Shown: in pieces, positions 8,177 through 16,508 of the stretch
How positions within the stretch are numbered: the stretch's first letter is position 1
How the letters are laid out: each line of letters opens with the position of its first letter
Source of the DNA: an uncultured Clostridia bacterium
GTDB taxonomy: Bacteria; Bacillota; Clostridia; Oscillospirales; Acutalibacteraceae
Direction of reading: 5' to 3'
DNA length: 33,543 bases
Assembly (NCBI GenBank): GCA_946626015.1
Contig: CAMOTT010000002.1
Span: 1 to 33,543, forward strand
Notes under the pieces: generated by a model
What the model saw: the letters and a program-made list of their open reading frames with translations, nothing else
What the model was told of the DNA's origin: nothing
The model's database searches: none
Made by a program: the position numbers and the translations under genes

Positions 8177-9394
8177 TTACCCGGCTGTTGACGGTTCAAC
8201 GTCTTTGTCCGTCATGGTATTGGCTTTGATGTGTACGCCCTTGCCTATGCGGACGCTTTCGCCCACAACGGCAACGCCCCAATCCCCGGGCTTGGTGTCC
8301 TCCGGACATTGACCCACAACCGCGTTTTCCTCAACCACGGTATTCTCCGCGATTATGGAATACTGGACGACGGCGCCCTTTTTGATCACCGCGCCGGGCA
8401 TGATGATGGAATATTGGACCAAAGCGTCCTTCTCTATGGTGACGTTGGCGAAAAGTACGGAGAAATCCACATGGCCTTCAATTTCGCAGCCCTCTGTTAT
8501 CATTGAGCTCTGAACGGTGGCCGCAGGCGCCACATAGTGGGGAGGCAGGGAGGGGTTGCGGGAGTATATCCTCCAGGAATCATCACTGAGATCAAGCCCG
8601 ATTTTGGGGTTGAGCAGGTCAAGGTTTGCGTCCCACAGGCTGCCGATGGTTCCAACGTCTTTCCAGTAGCCGTCAAACTGATAGGCAAACATACGCTGAC
8701 CGTCGCTGTGCATGGCCGGGATAACGTCCTTGCCGAAATCGTTGCTGGAGTCTTTTTTGTTCTCGTCCTCAATAAGATACCGGCGGAGCTTTTCCCATGT
8801 GAACACGTAGACGCCCATTGACGCCTTGTTGCTTCTGGGCTCCTTGGGCTTTTCCTCAAACTCGGAGATGGAGCCGTCCTCGTTTACCAGCATAAGTCCG
8901 AAACGGGAGGCCTCCTCCCAGGGCACCTCAAGCATGGCAATGGTGCAATCCGCCTGCTTTTCTTTATGGAAAGAGATCATCTTGGAGTAATCCATTTTAT
9001 ATATATGGTCGCCGGAGAGCACCAGAACGTATTCCGGATCGTATCTGTCGATGAAATTTATATTCTGATATATCGCGTTGGCCGTGCCCTTATACCATTC
9101 GCTGCCCTTTATCTGCTGATAGGGTGAAAGAATGTGTACGCCGCCCTGAGTTCTGTCCAGATCCCAGGGCTCGCCGTTGCCGATGTAATCGTTGAGCTCA
9201 AGGGGCTGGTACTGGGTGAGTACGCCTACGGTGTATATGCCGGAGTTCACGCAATTTGAAAGGGGAAAATCTATTATCCGGTATTTTCCTCCATAGGGTA
9301 CGGCAGGTTTAGCAATGTTTTTTGTAAGTATGCCCAAACGGCTTCCCTGTCCGCCGGCGAGAAGCATGGCAACACACTCTGTTTTGTTAGCCAT
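8177..9394 (-). CDS. glgC: Glucose-1-phosphate adenylyltransferase (ADP-glucose pyrophosphorylase)
   Basis: Makes ADP-glucose from glucose 1-phosphate and ATP, the committed step of glycogen synthesis. The catalytic N-terminal motif [20 protein letters not shown] (14-33) is intact, as are [10 protein letters not shown], the sugar-binding FEEKPKEP region and the hexapeptide-like C-terminal beta-helix ([21 protein letters not shown] region). The protein is 405 residues long. GGAGG lies 8 bases before the ATG at 9394. It should work with the adjacent GlgD; the intact loop here against the degraded one in GlgD supports that split of roles. Confidence 0.96.
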   Translation of the reverse strand: MANKTECVAMLLAGGQGSRLGILTKNIAKPAVPYGGKYRIIDFPLSNCVNSGIYTVGVLTQYQPLELNDYIGNGEPWDLDRTQGGVHILSPYQQIKGSEWYKGTANAIYQNINFIDRYDPEYVLVLSGDHIYKMDYSKMISFHKEKQADCTIAMLEVPWEEASRFGLMLVNEDGSISEFEEKPKEPRSNKASMGVYVFTWEKLRRYLIEDENKKDSSNDFGKDVIPAMHSDGQRMFAYQFDGYWKDVGTIGSLWDANLDLLNPKIGLDLSDDSWRIYSRNPSLPPHYVAPAATVQSSMITEGCEIEGHVDFSVLFANVTIEKDALVQYSIIMPGAVIKKGAVVQYSIIAENTVVEENAVVGQCPEDTKPGDWGVAVVGESVRIGKGVHIKANTMTDKDVEPSTAG

Positions 9395-9419
9395 AGTCTG
9401 ATCCTCCGTTTATATATTA

Positions 9420-11345
9420 TCAATTTGTTTTTTCGGTTTTGCTTTTCGGCTTTCTTCCCCTGCGCGCCGGGGGAGCGGTAAATTTGAGATATATGGCGCT
9501 CAGCCCGGGGAGGTCAAGGGAAAGGCTGTTTTCAAATCCGTGGGTGCTGTTTTTAAAGGATTTGAGCTTACCCTTGCTGCCTGCGCCTGTGCCGCCGAAC
9601 CGCTCTTCCTCCGAGGAGAATACGACCTCGTAAGTGCCTGCGCGGGGAGCGCCGATAACGTAGTTTTTGCGAGTGTTTACAGTAAAGTTGAACACCGCTA
9701 TCAATTCGTTGCCCTGCCTGTCCATCCTGCGGAAGGCTATCACCGAGTTGTCCGAATCATCGTTTGAGATCCATTCAAATCCGGCCCAATCATAATCGAT
9801 CTCCCAAAGGGGAGGATTGTCCTTGTAAAAGTTGTTGAGGGCTTTTACATACTCCCTGAGCCGGCGGTGCTTTTCGTAATCCAGAAGCATCCAGTCAAGC
9901 TCCTGCTTGTAGTTCCACTCAATGAACTGACCGAATTCCTGACCCATAAACAGCAGCTTTTTGCCGGGATGAGCCATCATATAGCCCAGCATGGAGCGTA
10001 CCCCGGCGAATTTCTCCTCGTAATTTCCCGGCATTTTGCTTATAAGAGAGCATTTGCCGTGAACCACCTCGTCGTGGGAGATGGGCAGTATGAAATTCTC
10101 GGAAAAAGCGTAGAAGAATGAGAAGGTAAGGCAGCTGTGGTTGAACTTCCTGTGTATACCGTCAAGGGAGAAATAACGCAGACAATCGTTCATCCAGCCC
10201 ATATTCCATTTGTAGTTGAACCCCAGTCCCCCGGAATCAACGGGCTTTGTTACCATCGGCCAGGCGGTGCTCTCCTCCGCTATCATCATAACGTCGTCAT
10301 GGTCGCGGAACACAAGGGTGTTGAGTTTGTTGAAAAAACTGATGGCCTCTAAATTCTCCCGGCCGCCGTAGATGTTGGGAAGCCACTCGCTGTCCTGCCT
10401 GCCGTAGTCCAGGTAGAGCATGGAGGCCACCGCGTCGATGCGCAGGCCGTCCGCGTGGTATTTGTCTATCCAGAACATTGCGCTGGAGGTGAGAAAGCTG
10501 ATGACTTCGTTCCTGCCGTAGTCAAAAACTCTTGTGCCCCACTGCAGGTGCTCACCCCGGGCGGAGTCGCTGTATTCGTAACAGGGTTCGCCGTCAAACT
10601 CATAAAGCCCGAAGGCATCCTTTGGAAAATGCGCCGGGACCCAGTCAAAGATAACGCCCAGACCGGCGTTGTGGCAGCGGTCGATGAAATACATAAAATC
10701 CGAAGGCTCGCCGTATCTTGAAGTCGGGGCAAAATAACCGGTGGCCTGATACCCCCAGGAGCCGTCAAAGGGGTGCTCGTTGACGGGCATCAGCTCAATG
10801 TGGGTGTAGCCCATATCCAGAACGTAGTCTATAAGCTCGTCCGCAAGCTCCCGGTAGGAGAGAAAGTTGTTATCCTTATGGCGTTTCCAGGAACCGATAT
10901 GAACCTCGTAGATATTGACAGGGGAATCATAGGTTTTTCTTTGGCTTCTTTTCTCCAGCCATTCCCCGTCCGTCCAGGGGTAATCCCCCAGATCGTAAAA
11001 TTTTGACGCCGTGCCGGGTCGGGTCTCGGCATGGAAGGCGTAGGGATCCGCCTTGTAAAGCTGCCTGCCGTCCGGCGCGGTTATGCAGAACTTATATAGA
11101 TCAAACTGTTTTATCGAGGGAAGCGTTACCTCCCACAGACCCTGATCGTTTATCCTGTTCATGTGGCAGGCATCGGGATCCCAGCTGTTGAAATCTCCGA
11201 CAACGCTCACCGCTCTCGCGTGGGGAGCCCATGTGCGGAAAACAGCCTGATCGCTGCCGGGGATCCTGTGGGCGCCCATATATTCATATGCCTTTATATT
11301 GTTGCCCTGATGGAACAGGTAAATAGGCACATCGTAATTATCCAT
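9420..11345 (-). CDS. glgB: 1,4-alpha-glucan branching enzyme (GH13)
   Basis: Creates alpha-1,6 branches in glycogen. The 641-residue protein has an N-terminal CBM48-like domain (YEYMGAHRIPG to about 115), then the GH13 barrel with the expected conserved regions: ELMPVNEHPFDGSWGYQ, GLRIDAVASMLY with the nucleophile Asp, MIAEESTAWP with the acid/base Glu, and ISHDEVVHGK with the third carboxylate. The C-terminal all-beta domain ends in a basic tail (PPARRGRKPKSKTEKTN). It is the first gene of the glycogen operon. AAGGG lies before the ATG at 11345 and a strong promoter sits 68 bases upstream. Confidence 0.96.
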   Translation of the reverse strand: MDNYDVPIYLFHQGNNIKAYEYMGAHRIPGSDQAVFRTWAPHARAVSVVGDFNSWDPDACHMNRINDQGLWEVTLPSIKQFDLYKFCITAPDGRQLYKADPYAFHAETRPGTASKFYDLGDYPWTDGEWLEKRSQRKTYDSPVNIYEVHIGSWKRHKDNNFLSYRELADELIDYVLDMGYTHIELMPVNEHPFDGSWGYQATGYFAPTSRYGEPSDFMYFIDRCHNAGLGVIFDWVPAHFPKDAFGLYEFDGEPCYEYSDSARGEHLQWGTRVFDYGRNEVISFLTSSAMFWIDKYHADGLRIDAVASMLYLDYGRQDSEWLPNIYGGRENLEAISFFNKLNTLVFRDHDDVMMIAEESTAWPMVTKPVDSGGLGFNYKWNMGWMNDCLRYFSLDGIHRKFNHSCLTFSFFYAFSENFILPISHDEVVHGKCSLISKMPGNYEEKFAGVRSMLGYMMAHPGKKLLFMGQEFGQFIEWNYKQELDWMLLDYEKHRRLREYVKALNNFYKDNPPLWEIDYDWAGFEWISNDDSDNSVIAFRRMDRQGNELIAVFNFTVNTRKNYVIGAPRAGTYEVVFSSEEERFGGTGAGSKGKLKSFKNSTHGFENSLSLDLPGLSAIYLKFTAPPARRGRKPKSKTEKTN

Positions 11346-11412
11346 GCTTTTTCATCCCTTCTTTTGACATGAATACCATAATATTGCTATTATATCAAGC
11401 ATAATTATAACT

Positions 11413-11441
11413 ATTATAACAGCCTATGAAAAAATTATCAA
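11413..11441 (-). promoter_or_regulatory. Sigma-A promoter of the glycogen operon
   Basis: On the minus strand TTGATA, 17 bases, TATAAT, ahead of glgB. The rest of 11346-11576 is AT-rich and shows no gene; I see no clear operator in it. Confidence 0.8.
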
Positions 11442-11576
11442 TAGTTTTTGACTATTTTATTCAAATATTTTTTATTTAAAATATTTGTTTTTGGCTATTT
11501 TGTTAGAAGATCTATTGAGACCCGCGCTGCTGAAAATTTGTTTGATTTTCACCTGCAAAACAGCTAAAAAAAGGGT

Positions 11577-11618
11577 AAAAAAATACCGTATCACAGGGCT
11601 TAAAAGCTCCGGATACGG
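11577..11618 (-). terminator. Terminator after folA
   Basis: CCGTATC (11586-11592) pairs with GATACGG (11612-11618). On the minus strand the stem is followed by a run of T residues (11577-11583 read as A on plus). Confidence 0.8.
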
Positions 11619-11636
11619 CTTGCTTTTTGGCAAGTA

Positions 11637-12128
11637 TTATTTCTTGGTGTAGGTAACATAGCAGAATTTTATGCCGTTGTGCTCCCTGATCTCCGATGTT
11701 TCGAAGATCTCCCAATCCTGGCTTTCGTCAAGGTCGGGGAAAAATTTGTCCGGGTTTTCTCCCGCGCTTTGGATCTTTGTGATATAAGCCTCGCTGCAAT
11801 AGTCCAGCAGGAGCTTGTAGACCATGGCGCCGCCGATAACAAAGACCTTATCGCTGTCATAGTTCTTCAGCTCTTCCAAAAGAGCATCCAGAGAGCCGCA
11901 CATAACGGCCCCCTCAACATTCACCGACGGATCGTCGCACAGCACGATGTTTTTTCTGTTGGGAAGGGGCCTGCTGCCGGGGAAGGAGAGCAGGGTGTTG
12001 TAACCCATGACCACTATATTGCCGGTGGTAAAGGCTTTAAATCTTTTCATATCCTCCGGGATGTTGAACAGCAGGTCGTTGCCGCTGCCAATGGCCCAGT
12101 TGTTGTCTACGGCGACTATCAGTTTCAT
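11637..12128 (-). CDS. folA: Dihydrofolate reductase
   Basis: NADPH-dependent reduction of dihydrofolate to tetrahydrofolate. The 163-residue protein has the classic order: IVAVDNNWAIGSGNDLLFNIPEDMKRFK (3-30) with the active-site acidic residue in IPED, VVMGYNT (39-45), FPGSRPLPNRKNIVL, and the cofactor site VFVIGGAMVY. AAGGAGCG precedes the ATG at 12128. It lies 12 bases behind thyA, the usual coupling, since ThyA produces the dihydrofolate that DHFR recycles. Confidence 0.96.
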   Translation of the reverse strand: MKLIVAVDNNWAIGSGNDLLFNIPEDMKRFKAFTTGNIVVMGYNTLLSFPGSRPLPNRKNIVLCDDPSVNVEGAVMCGSLDALLEELKNYDSDKVFVIGGAMVYKLLLDYCSEAYITKIQSAGENPDKFFPDLDESQDWEIFETSEIREHNGIKFCYVTYTKK

Positions 12129-12140
12129 TGCGAACGCTCC

Positions 12141-12971
12141 TTATATAGCAACGGGGATCTTTGTGTTGAACTCGTGATATTGGTAGTTTTCAAGGCTTAC
12201 ACTGTCCTTGGTGAACTTGTAAAAATCGGTTATGCACGTGTCGATTTTGAATGTGGGGGCGGGGAAAGGCTCCCGGGTTATGAGCTCCTTTACAAGGGGG
12301 ATGTGGCGGTCGTAAATGTGAGCGTCGGCAACGACGTGGACAAGCTCGCCCACCTTAAGGCCGCTGACCTGAGCAAACATATGGAGCAGGACCGCATACT
12401 GGCACACGTTCCAGTTATTTGCAACAAGCATATCCTGTGAGCGCTGGTTGAGGATGCCGTTGAGCTTGCCCTCTGTGACGTTGAAGGTCATGCTGTAAGC
12501 GCAGGGGTAAAGGTGCATTTCATGGAGATCCTGATGCACATAGATATTGGTCATTATCCGGCGGCTGACAGGGTTGTGCTTGAGGTCGTAGAGCACCCTG
12601 TCCACCTGGTCGAATTCGCCCTCGGCGTATTTGTGCTTTACCCCCAGCTGATAGCCGTAGGCCTTGCCGATGGAGCCGGTCTCGTCCGCCCAGGAATCCC
12701 AGATCCTGCTGCCCAGCTCGTTGATATTGTTGGATTTCTTCTGCCATATCCAGAGTATCTCGTCAACGGCTGATTTAAAGGCGGTCCTGCGCAGGGTCAT
12801 GGCCGGGAACTCCTTTGAAAGGTCGTACCGCGTTACCATGGCGAATTTCTTGATCGTGTGAGCCGGGGTGCCGTCCTCCCATTTGGGACGCACGTTATAA
12901 TCCTTGTCGCTGAATCCGTTTTCGATGATATCCCTGCAATTTTCTATAAAGCATTTATCCGCATAGCTCAT
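12141..12971 (-). CDS. thyA: Thymidylate synthase (ThyA type)
   Basis: Methylates dUMP to dTMP using methylene-tetrahydrofolate. The 276-residue protein shows the phosphate-binding arginines in VSRRIMTN (136-142), the catalytic cysteine in LYPCAYS (C157; many homologues have PPCH here), the RSQDM motif (177-181), NNWNVCQYA and the C-terminal IYDRHIP. GAGGTG lies 7 bases before the ATG at 12971. It is co-transcribed with folA. The PCAYS variant of the active-site loop belongs to a known ThyA subgroup, so the enzyme is expected to be active. Confidence 0.94.
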   Translation of the reverse strand: MSYADKCFIENCRDIIENGFSDKDYNVRPKWEDGTPAHTIKKFAMVTRYDLSKEFPAMTLRRTAFKSAVDEILWIWQKKSNNINELGSRIWDSWADETGSIGKAYGYQLGVKHKYAEGEFDQVDRVLYDLKHNPVSRRIMTNIYVHQDLHEMHLYPCAYSMTFNVTEGKLNGILNQRSQDMLVANNWNVCQYAVLLHMFAQVSGLKVGELVHVVADAHIYDRHIPLVKELITREPFPAPTFKIDTCITDFYKFTKDSVSLENYQYHEFNTKIPVAI

Positions 12972-12997
12972 TATGTAACACCTCTTTCGTCAGCCTG

Positions 12998-13894
12998 TCA
13001 TTTTTCGGAGAACACTACGCTTATGTTGCCTGTTTCCGTTTCGGTTTTAAGGGTGCCCATGGCAGTTCTTGTGCCCTCGGGCACGGTTATCTTGCCCTTG
13101 TTGGGGGTGGTTTTCATAAAGTAGTCGTTGCTGCTGCCCAGCACGTAGGCGTCAATGGTTCCGCTGACGGTTTTGAGGTCAAAATAGTTCGCCTTGAGAT
13201 TGAGGGCGTTTATCTTGCCTGTCACGGATTCCATCTGGAGCTTGTCGGCCACTTCAAATTTATCCAGCTGAGTGGTGCCGCTTTCGGATTTTATGTAAGC
13301 GTTGCCGGACATTATGTTTGTGCAGTTCACGTCGCCCTTGCCTGCAACAGCGCCGAATTTTGATATGGTTATAACATCGTCCGCCGTTATGCCGCCGTTG
13401 ACCGAAGACATGGAGAGAAGGGTGGCCATCTTTATTCCGTTGGCGGTGACGCTGCCGTCCGTGGTGGAGACGTTCACTGCGCCTTTATATTCGGAGGGTA
13501 CGCTTAGAATAAGGGAAGTGTCCCTGTCGATCTTGAGAAAATTAAGCTTTGATTTGGTTTTTTTCTCAAGGGTGTAATCCAGCTGCAGCACACCGTCTTC
13601 GATATCGTCATACAGCTCATATTTGCCGAAATTGTCCTCATAGTATCTGAGATGGATCTTGTTGTCCTCCGATACCTTGACGTTTATATCGTTGCTGTAG
13701 ACCTTGATGAAAATAAGCTGGAGCTTGTCATCCTCCGGCAGCTCGTATTCCTTCTCCGTATAAACGGTCTTAAAGGTCTTGTGGGCTTTGTCGAAATTTA
13801 CGGTAATGAACATTATGCCGTAGATCAGCGACAAAACGCCTATCACAACAAGAACAATAATGAGTATCTTTTTATACTTGCTCAAATCAAACAC
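12998..13894 (-). CDS. Membrane-anchored DUF4097-like (putative adhesin) protein
   Basis: Predicted bitopic protein of 298 residues: a short basic cytoplasmic start (LSKYKK), one membrane helix at about residues 9-31, and an extracellular domain of repeated beta-strand turns. Segments such as VNVSTTDGSVTANG, MSSVNGGITADD, MESVTGKINA, LKTVSGTIDA and TETETGNISV repeat a pattern of strand, small residues, Gly, strand. That is the look of the DUF4097/DUF2154 beta-helix family; the function is not established. The frame starts with GTG at 13894 with a weak ribosome site, and a TTG at 13885 has better spacing to GGTG. It lies 14 bases after the phosphodiesterase gene. Confidence 0.75.
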   Translation of the reverse strand: MFDLSKYKKILIIVLVVIGVLSLIYGIMFITVNFDKAHKTFKTVYTEKEYELPEDDKLQLIFIKVYSNDINVKVSEDNKIHLRYYEDNFGKYELYDDIEDGVLQLDYTLEKKTKSKLNFLKIDRDTSLILSVPSEYKGAVNVSTTDGSVTANGIKMATLLSMSSVNGGITADDVITISKFGAVAGKGDVNCTNIMSGNAYIKSESGTTQLDKFEVADKLQMESVTGKINALNLKANYFDLKTVSGTIDAYVLGSSNDYFMKTTPNKGKITVPEGTRTAMGTLKTETETGNISVVFSEK

Positions 13895-13908
13895 CGTCCA
13901 AATAAAAT

Positions 13909-14385
13909 TTATTCATCCTCCATATCGGGCAGATGCATATGGGTGCAGGTGATGCCGGAGGGCTCGATATCCACAACTCCGTACCTGCCCTTTTTCATAG
14001 CGCCGGGATTAAATAAATGAAGCCCGTTGACGCACTCGTAGTACTGGATGTGGGAATGGCCGAACAGAGCTATATCGGCGCCGGCCTTAAGAGCCTCGGC
14101 TATAAGACGCTCCGTGCCCTCTTTTACCCATTGCCTGTGTCCGTGGACGCAAAAGAGCTTCACACCCTCTACGGGAACGAGCCGGGATTCCGGATTTATG
14201 CGCGAGTGGTCGCAGTTGCCGCCCACGGCGACTATGGGCTTGCCGGGATAAAGCCTGCCCACCTGATCGATGTCGTTCTCTCCGTCGCCCAAAAAAATTA
14301 TCATACGGGCGGAGGGCTGAGCCTCAACGGCGGCCGTCAGGTAATCGGTTTTTCTGTGGGAATCGGAAACAACAAGTATACGCAC
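13909..14385 (-). CDS. Calcineurin-like metallophosphoesterase (YfcE/MJ0936 type)
   Basis: Small cytoplasmic phosphodiesterase of 158 residues with every metal-binding block of the family: SDSH (near residue 8), FLGDGEND, GGNCDH, VHGH and GHSH. Family members hydrolyse artificial phosphodiesters or 2',3'-cyclic nucleotides; the natural substrate is unknown. I start at the GTG at 14385, because AAGGAGG sits 8 bases before it; the upstream in-frame ATG at 14409 would place the ribosome site inside the gene. It is the first gene of the minus-strand group that includes the DUF4097-like protein, thyA and folA, although later genes may have promoters of their own. Confidence 0.9.
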   Translation of the reverse strand: MRILVVSDSHRKTDYLTAAVEAQPSARMIIFLGDGENDIDQVGRLYPGKPIVAVGGNCDHSRINPESRLVPVEGVKLFCVHGHRQWVKEGTERLIAEALKAGADIALFGHSHIQYYECVNGLHLFNPGAMKKGRYGVVDIEPSGITCTHMHLPDMEDE

Positions 14386-14415
14386 GCATATATCCTCCTT
14401 GCGATTCATAAGTAT

Positions 14416-14444
14416 ATATTAACAAATCGGGAGCGTGATTTCAA
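14416..14444 (-). promoter_or_regulatory. Promoter of the phosphoesterase-thyA-folA group
   Basis: Minus strand TTGAAA, 17 bases, TAATAT. The -35 overlaps the start codon of the divergent plus-strand gene at 14444, so the two directions may interfere. Confidence 0.65.
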
Positions 14445-14692
14445 TGCCTAACAGCAATAATTTATCCGCGCAGCAGCTAATAAATCTTGTCAAAGCCCTG
14501 AACAACGGCAAAAAAAGCGACGAGGAACAGAAAAACGCCCTTAAAGACTTTGCCGAAAGCAACCTGAACGGGGAACAGTTGAGCGCCTTGGGGCGTATAA
14601 TGGATAACCCGGAGGAAATAAAAAAATTACTTGGATCCCAAGCGGCAAAAAAACTTATCGAAAGGCTTAACGGGCAGGAAGGAAAAGGTTAA
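14444..14692 (+). CDS. Small helical protein of unknown function
   Basis: An 82-residue, charged, all-helical looking protein (MPNSNNLSAQQLINLVK...). The C-terminal half carries an NPEEIKKLLGSQAAKKLIERLNG segment. The in-frame GTG at 14435 is possible, but the ATG at 14444 with GGGAG 10 bases upstream is preferred. It opens a tight run of three small genes (gaps of 6 and 51 bases). From memory, similar gene trios occur in related Oscillospiraceae, without a known role. No signal peptide, cysteine or catalytic motif is visible. Confidence 0.7.
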   Translation: MPNSNNLSAQQLINLVKALNNGKKSDEEQKNALKDFAESNLNGEQLSALGRIMDNPEEIKKLLGSQAAKKLIERLNGQEGKG

Positions 14693-14698
14693 TTTTTT

Positions 14699-15037
14699 AT
14701 GGACATGGACAGCATAAACGATATTATCAGCGGCTTGTCCCCGGATGATATGGACGCGCTCAGAACAGCGGCGCAGTCGCTGCTGGGCAACGGCGGAGCG
14801 GAAAACAACAGCGGCGGAAGCAGGGAAGAACAAGGGGAGGCCGCTCCGGGGCTGTCTCCGGAAATGCTGGCTAAAATAAGCCGTATCATGGCGGCGATGA
14901 ACAGGCGTGACAGCCGCACGGAGCTTATCGCCGCCCTTAAGCCGCTGCTTAAGAAGGATAAACAGAAAAGGGCGGATGACGCCATGCAGCTGATAAGGTT
15001 GATCGACCTGCTGCCGCTTATAAATGAGGAATTTTAA
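14699..15037 (+). CDS. Small helical protein of unknown function
   Basis: A 112-residue acidic protein in two parts: an N-terminal helix pair (SINDIISGLSPDDMDALRTA) and a Gly/Ser/Glu-rich linker, followed by a conserved-looking helical part containing SRTELIAALKPLLKKDKQKR and ending LIRLIDLLPLINEEF. The ALKPLL..KRADDAMQLIRLIDLLPLI pattern resembles a family I recall from spore-forming clostridia, but no function is attached to it. The gene starts 6 bases after its neighbour with AAGGAAAAGG upstream, so the two are very probably co-translated. Confidence 0.7.
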   Translation: MDMDSINDIISGLSPDDMDALRTAAQSLLGNGGAENNSGGSREEQGEAAPGLSPEMLAKISRIMAAMNRRDSRTELIAALKPLLKKDKQKRADDAMQLIRLIDLLPLINEEF

Positions 15038-15088
15038 GCCGGCAAGGCTCGGGCAGTGGAAAATTCGGTGGAAAGGGAGGGAAAACCT

Positions 15089-15460
15089 GTGGATTTTACT
15101 CAAAATGAACTTGACCGTATGAGAAAACAGGCGGTAAAAAAGGCCTTTGAAATGCAAAAAAGGTCAAAAACAGGGACGGAGGAGACTCCGGGAGAAATCA
15201 TTTTTGAAAAAACAGACGAAGGGAACCGGGTCAAAAACGACTATGTGAACACAGTGCTCAAAAACAGCAGCAGGGCTGAGGTGATAAAGGCAAGCGTGCC
15301 GTTTTCAGCTGAAAAGGAGGAGAAAAACGAGAGCCGGACATGGCCGGGGGAGGTTCAGCCTTACGACGACAGGCTGATGATTCTCGCCATTATAATTATT
15401 CTTGCAGAAAATAACGCAGATAGGCTGTTGATACTTGCATTATTTTATATTATGATGTAA
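15089..15460 (+). CDS. Small protein with hydrophobic, repeated C-terminus
   Basis: A 123-residue protein starting at GTG 15089, chosen because GGGAGG lies 8 bases before it; the frame extends to a GTG at 15056 without such a signal. The first 90 residues are highly charged and look poorly folded. The last 30 contain two similar hydrophobic blocks, DRLMILAIIIIL and DRLLILALFYIMM, separated by AENNA. This is too short for two membrane spans with normal loops but could form a hairpin or an assembly surface. It is the third gene of the small-protein run. Function unknown. Confidence 0.65.
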   Translation: MDFTQNELDRMRKQAVKKAFEMQKRSKTGTEETPGEIIFEKTDEGNRVKNDYVNTVLKNSSRAEVIKASVPFSAEKEEKNESRTWPGEVQPYDDRLMILAIIIILAENNADRLLILALFYIMM

Positions 15461-15511
15461 AATACATAAATGGAGGTTTTTGCTTCGCAAAATTTTAACA
15501 AGGAGAGTGAC

Positions 15512-15601
15512 ATGGACAGGCAGGGTTATTATGTCTGTTCCGACGGTTATGATATACAACTACAAAACAAAGGGCACCTGCTCAAGGAGCATCTCCGTTG
15601 A
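15512..15601 (+). CDS. Possible 29-residue overlapping leader ORF
   Basis: ATG at 15512 has a well-placed AAGGAG 6 bases upstream and opens 29 codons ending TGA at 15599-15601, overlapping the first part of the TSCPD gene in a different frame. It may be a translational-coupling leader, a remnant of a frameshifted start, or chance. Confidence 0.25.
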   Translation: MDRQGYYVCSDGYDIQLQNKGHLLKEHLR

Positions 15602-15824
15602 GCTTGACGGGGACATTATAAAGAATGTAAATTTTGAGGGAGGCTGCGCAGGTAATCTCGCAGGTATCTCCGAGATAGTCAAGGGCATGAAAGTTGAAGA
15701 CGTTATCGAAAAATTCGGCGGCATCCGCTGCGGCTTTAAATCCACGTCCTGCCCGGATCAGCTCGCAAAGGCGCTGCTTGAGGCGAGGGAGGCTCAAAAG
15801 GCTCCCGGAGCATACGCCGATTAA
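15531..15824 (+). CDS. TSCPD domain protein (TIGR03905-like)
   Basis: A small protein of 97 residues from this start, with the signature TSCPDQLAKAL near the C-terminus and conserved cysteines in GTCSRSI, GGCAGN and IRCGF. The same domain is found as a tail on some ribonucleotide reductases; the free-standing form is unassigned, and metal or nucleotide binding through the cysteines is only a suggestion. The start is uncertain: the ATG at 15531 has CAGGG 5 bases ahead, the ATG at 15549 would give the family's usual short N terminus, and the best local Shine-Dalgarno (AAGGAG at 15500-15505) points to an ATG at 15512 in another frame. Confidence 0.85.
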   Translation: MSVPTVMIYNYKTKGTCSRSISVELDGDIIKNVNFEGGCAGNLAGISEIVKGMKVEDVIEKFGGIRCGFKSTSCPDQLAKALLEAREAQKAPGAYAD

Positions 15825-15951
15825 GCAAAAGTCCGCAGAGGGCGTAGCTTGCATCTTTATTTCGTTTGACGAAAAAATGTCCGATAAATTTTGCGATTTT
15901 GACATTATGATCGGTCTTTGAAGCAAAAAAATCAAAAATTTTAAAAAACAT

Positions 15952-15977
15952 ACAACATTTTTGCCTGTTCAAGCGTA
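15952..15977 (+). promoter_or_regulatory. Candidate ECF-type promoter of the sigma factor operon
   Basis: ACAAC, 17 bases, CGTA resembles the AAC...CGT arrangement of Bacillus ECF promoters and lies 25 bases before the sigma start. ECF operons usually activate themselves. The rest of 15825-15951 is AT-rich and shows no gene. Confidence 0.4.
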
Positions 15978-16001
15978 TTGTATGTGAGAGGAGGTTAATA
16001 A

Positions 16002-16508
16002 ATGCCTGATTCTCTGTCACGTACGGACAAAGAGTTTTCAGAGATTTATAACCGTCACGTCGATACAGTGTACCGTGTCTGCTTTATGTTTATGAAAAAT
16101 GAACACGATACGGAGGATGCTGTACAAGACACTTTCATAAAGCTTATGAACTATAAGGGTGAGTTCGAGAACGAGGAGCACGAAAAGGCATGGCTCATCA
16201 AAACCGCTTCAAACCACTGCCGTGATATTCTCAGGCATTTTTGGAGAAAGACAGTCAGCCTTGAAGTTGTGCCGGAGTCGGGAGATGACGGCGAGGATTC
16301 CTTTGAGATCGACAATACACTCGAAAAGGTCTTAGCTTTGCCGGAAAAATATAAAACAGCAATTTATTTATATTATTACGAAGGATATAAAACCCAGGAG
16401 ATCGCCGAAATAATGGGCAGACCGGACGCAACGGTCAGGGGTTATCTTCGCAAAGGCAGGGAACTGCTTAAGTTCAACTTAGGAGGTGATAACAATGAAA
16501 AGAAATGA
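16002..16508 (+). CDS. ECF-type RNA polymerase sigma factor
   Basis: A 168-residue group 4 sigma factor with only regions 2 and 4. Region 2 contains FSEIYNRHVDTVYRVCFMFMKNEHDTEDAVQDTFIKL (core binding and -10 recognition), with AWLIKTASNHCRDILR following. Region 4 is LALPEKYKTAIYLYYYEGYKTQEIAEIMG followed by the recognition helix DATVRGYLRKGRELL. GGAGG precedes the ATG at 16002 by 7 bases. Its last 14 bases overlap the start of the next gene, an arrangement typical of sigma/anti-sigma pairs. The stimulus cannot be told from sequence. Confidence 0.93.
   Translation: MPDSLSRTDKEFSEIYNRHVDTVYRVCFMFMKNEHDTEDAVQDTFIKLMNYKGEFENEEHEKAWLIKTASNHCRDILRHFWRKTVSLEVVPESGDDGEDSFEIDNTLEKVLALPEKYKTAIYLYYYEGYKTQEIAEIMGRPDATVRGYLRKGRELLKFNLGGDNNEKK

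Noticed and set aside
11637-12971. folA-thyA as phage-derived nucleotide genes
   Set aside because: Composition and operon spacing match the host flanks and there are no phage neighbours; this is an ordinary chromosomal folate pair.
15736-16020. Minus-strand frame of 94 codons between the TSCPD and sigma genes
   Set aside because: It overlaps the TSCPD coding end and the sigma start, and has no promoter or ribosome site; treated as non-coding.
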